Assembly: GCA_002329255.1 (NCBI GenBank)
Contig: DCTL01000013.1
Coordinates: forward strand, 1-5,249
Direction: 5' to 3'
DNA: 5,249 nt
Origin: Patescibacteria group bacterium UBA1441
GTDB lineage: Bacteria; Patescibacteriota; Minisyncoccia; Minisyncoccales; UBA1441
The notes below the pieces were generated by a model that was not told the origin of the DNA, searched no databases, and saw only the letters and a program-made list of their open reading frames with translations. Position 1 is the first letter of the stretch, and each line of letters opens with the position of its first letter. Positions 4,643-5,249 of the stretch are shown here, one piece after another. Position numbers and translations under genes: made by a program.

Positions 4643-5249
4643 CTCCTGAGAAGTCTTTTCAAATTCACTTTTCTTCTTAAGTTCTTTAACGTCAAGAGCA
4701 TTGAGCCGCTTTACTTTTTTCTTCTTTTTTTTCTCTGGAGCAGGGGTATTCTTTTTAATCTTTAGCTGATCTTTTTTTCGACTCGATTTCTGAGTCGAGG
4801 GTTTAATTTTCTTTTTCTTCTTTGGTTTAACCGAATGTTCTTTCTTAACCAACTTAGCCGTTTTTTCTTTATCGGTTTGATTGGAGCGAGTCGCCTTCTC
4901 CGGAACACTACTAATTGAAAGAAGAGTTACCTTGATTTGATTTTTAAAATTATTACGACGATCAACTCCAAAAATAATTTGAGCGGAAGGATTGCTTTGT
5001 TCTATCTGCTGACTAATAGCATTCACCTCCGTCATTTTTAAGTCAGCTCCGCCAGCAATATGTAATAAAAGTTTATCAGCTGGCAAGGGATCAGAAGAAT
5101 AAAAATCAGCTTGATGTATTTTCTGCACTACCGACTCTAATCTCTTCTCGCCCTCTGCCGTAGCATTATTCAAAAAAGCGAGCTGATTATGACCTCGTAA
5201 GATGGCCCTCAAGTCCGAAAAGTCGATATTAATTAAGCTTGGCTGGCGA
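4601..5249 (-). CDS. ftsZ: Cell division protein FtsZ, C-terminal part (5' end outside window)
   Basis: FtsZ is the tubulin-like GTPase that polymerises into the cytoplasmic Z ring. The window shows its last 215 residues. The visible part opens in the T7 loop, LINIDFSDLRAIL, which matches the family's NxDxxD catalytic loop. That loop completes the GTPase site of the neighbouring subunit. The C-terminal tubulin-fold domain follows, with recognisable stretches such as LLLHIAGGADLKMTEVN and AQIIFGVDRRN. Next comes a linker of about 88 residues that is unusually rich in lysine, then the conserved C-terminal peptide WEIPAFLRRKS, close to the family's DIPAFLRR consensus that binds FtsA and other membrane tethers. 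The frame is open to the window edge (first whole codon at 5248-5246), so the TTG at 5212 is not the start. The usual small-residue GTGEASGENRA-like segment is replaced by FLNNATAEGEKR, so the core is divergent. The stop TAA lies 3 bases before the next gene. Confidence 0.93.
   Translation of the reverse strand, partial: RQPSLINIDFSDLRAILRGHNQLAFLNNATAEGEKRLESVVQKIHQADFYSSDPLPADKLLLHIAGGADLKMTEVNAISQQIEQSNPSAQIIFGVDRRNNFKNQIKVTLLSISSVPEKATRSNQTDKEKTAKLVKKEHSVKPKKKKKIKPSTQKSSRKKDQLKIKKNTPAPEKKKKKKVKRLNALDVKELKKKSEFEKTSQEKVWEIPAFLRRKS
4643..4906 (-). other. Lysine-rich disordered linker of FtsZ
   Basis: This segment joins the FtsZ globular domain to its C-terminal peptide. By hand count about 31 of 88 residues are lysine and 3 are arginine, against 11 acidic residues, a net charge near +23. 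Two homopolymeric blocks stand out, PKKKKKIK and PEKKKKKKVKR, separated by Ser/Thr/Gln-rich spacers. The nucleotide sequence is correspondingly made of A-tracts on the coding strand. FtsZ linkers are generally disordered and vary in length and sequence. The strong one-sided charge here suggests contact with acidic partners (phospholipid, DNA or RNA), which is an inference. Confidence 0.85.

Larger units (their letters stand above)
1..5249 (-). other. Interior of one polycistronic operon
   Basis: All seven genes lie on the minus strand. They are separated by at most 5 bases (858-862 and 4598-4600) or overlap by 8 to 14 bases. I see no spacer long enough for a promoter, no stem-loop followed by a T-tract in the direction of transcription, and no riboswitch-like stretch. 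A single transcript from upstream of ftsZ to downstream of the acetyl-CoA synthetase alpha gene is the simplest reading. Internal promoters inside coding sequence cannot be excluded by eye. Confidence 0.8.

Noticed and set aside
4778..4798. Inverted repeat (7-base arms TCGACTC/GAGTCGA, 7-base loop) beside a T-tract, possible terminator
   Set aside because: On the transcribed minus strand the stem is followed by A residues, not U, and it lies inside the FtsZ linker codons, so it cannot act as an intrinsic terminator for this operon.

Overview
The window is a gene-dense stretch of a bacterial genome with all seven genes on the minus strand, so transcription runs from high to low coordinates. 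There are no tRNA or rRNA genes, mobile elements or CRISPR arrays. The largest untranslated gap is 5 bases, and both ends of the window cut through genes. It reads as the inside of one long operon whose promoter and terminator both lie outside the window.

In order of transcription: (1) the C-terminal half of the cell-division GTPase FtsZ (5249-4601), with a very lysine-rich linker and a canonical C-terminal peptide; (2) a GalU-family (UDP-glucose pyrophosphorylase-like) protein that has lost its catalytic motifs (4597-3812); (3) enolase (3822-2557); (4) an archaeal-type cofactor-independent phosphoglycerate mutase, ApgM (2564-1350); (5) a small membrane-anchored DUF1566/Lcl-type protein (1363-863); (6) the beta (ATP-grasp) subunit of ADP-forming acetyl-CoA synthetase (857-219); (7) the start of its alpha (CoA-binding) subunit (229-1, cut by the window edge). 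Four of the six junctions overlap (11, 8, 14 and 11 bases); the other two have gaps of 3 and 5 bases.

The metabolic genes cover adjacent or linked steps. ApgM makes 2-phosphoglycerate from 3-phosphoglycerate and enolase makes phosphoenolpyruvate. After pyruvate is converted to acetyl-CoA by enzymes not seen here, the ADP-forming acetyl-CoA synthetase yields acetate, CoA and ATP. This is the lower half of a fermentative, acetate-producing energy metabolism, placed directly behind a division gene.

The combination suggests a small-genome fermenter, most likely of the Candidate Phyla Radiation (Patescibacteria, for example Parcubacteria-like). It consists of a bacterial FtsZ, an archaeal-type ApgM, a split archaeal-type acetyl-CoA synthetase, a DUF1566 protein, extreme gene packing and moderate GC (roughly 40% by eye). 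This placement is an inference from content and sequence style, not from a database search. The standard code suffices: no reading frame needs TGA read as an amino acid, and the six visible stops are TAA or TAG.

No wholly new system is evident. The least ordinary items are the degenerate GalU-like protein, the strongly basic FtsZ linker, the membrane DUF1566 gene inside a metabolic operon, and recurring start-inside-stop junctions without clear Shine-Dalgarno sequences.
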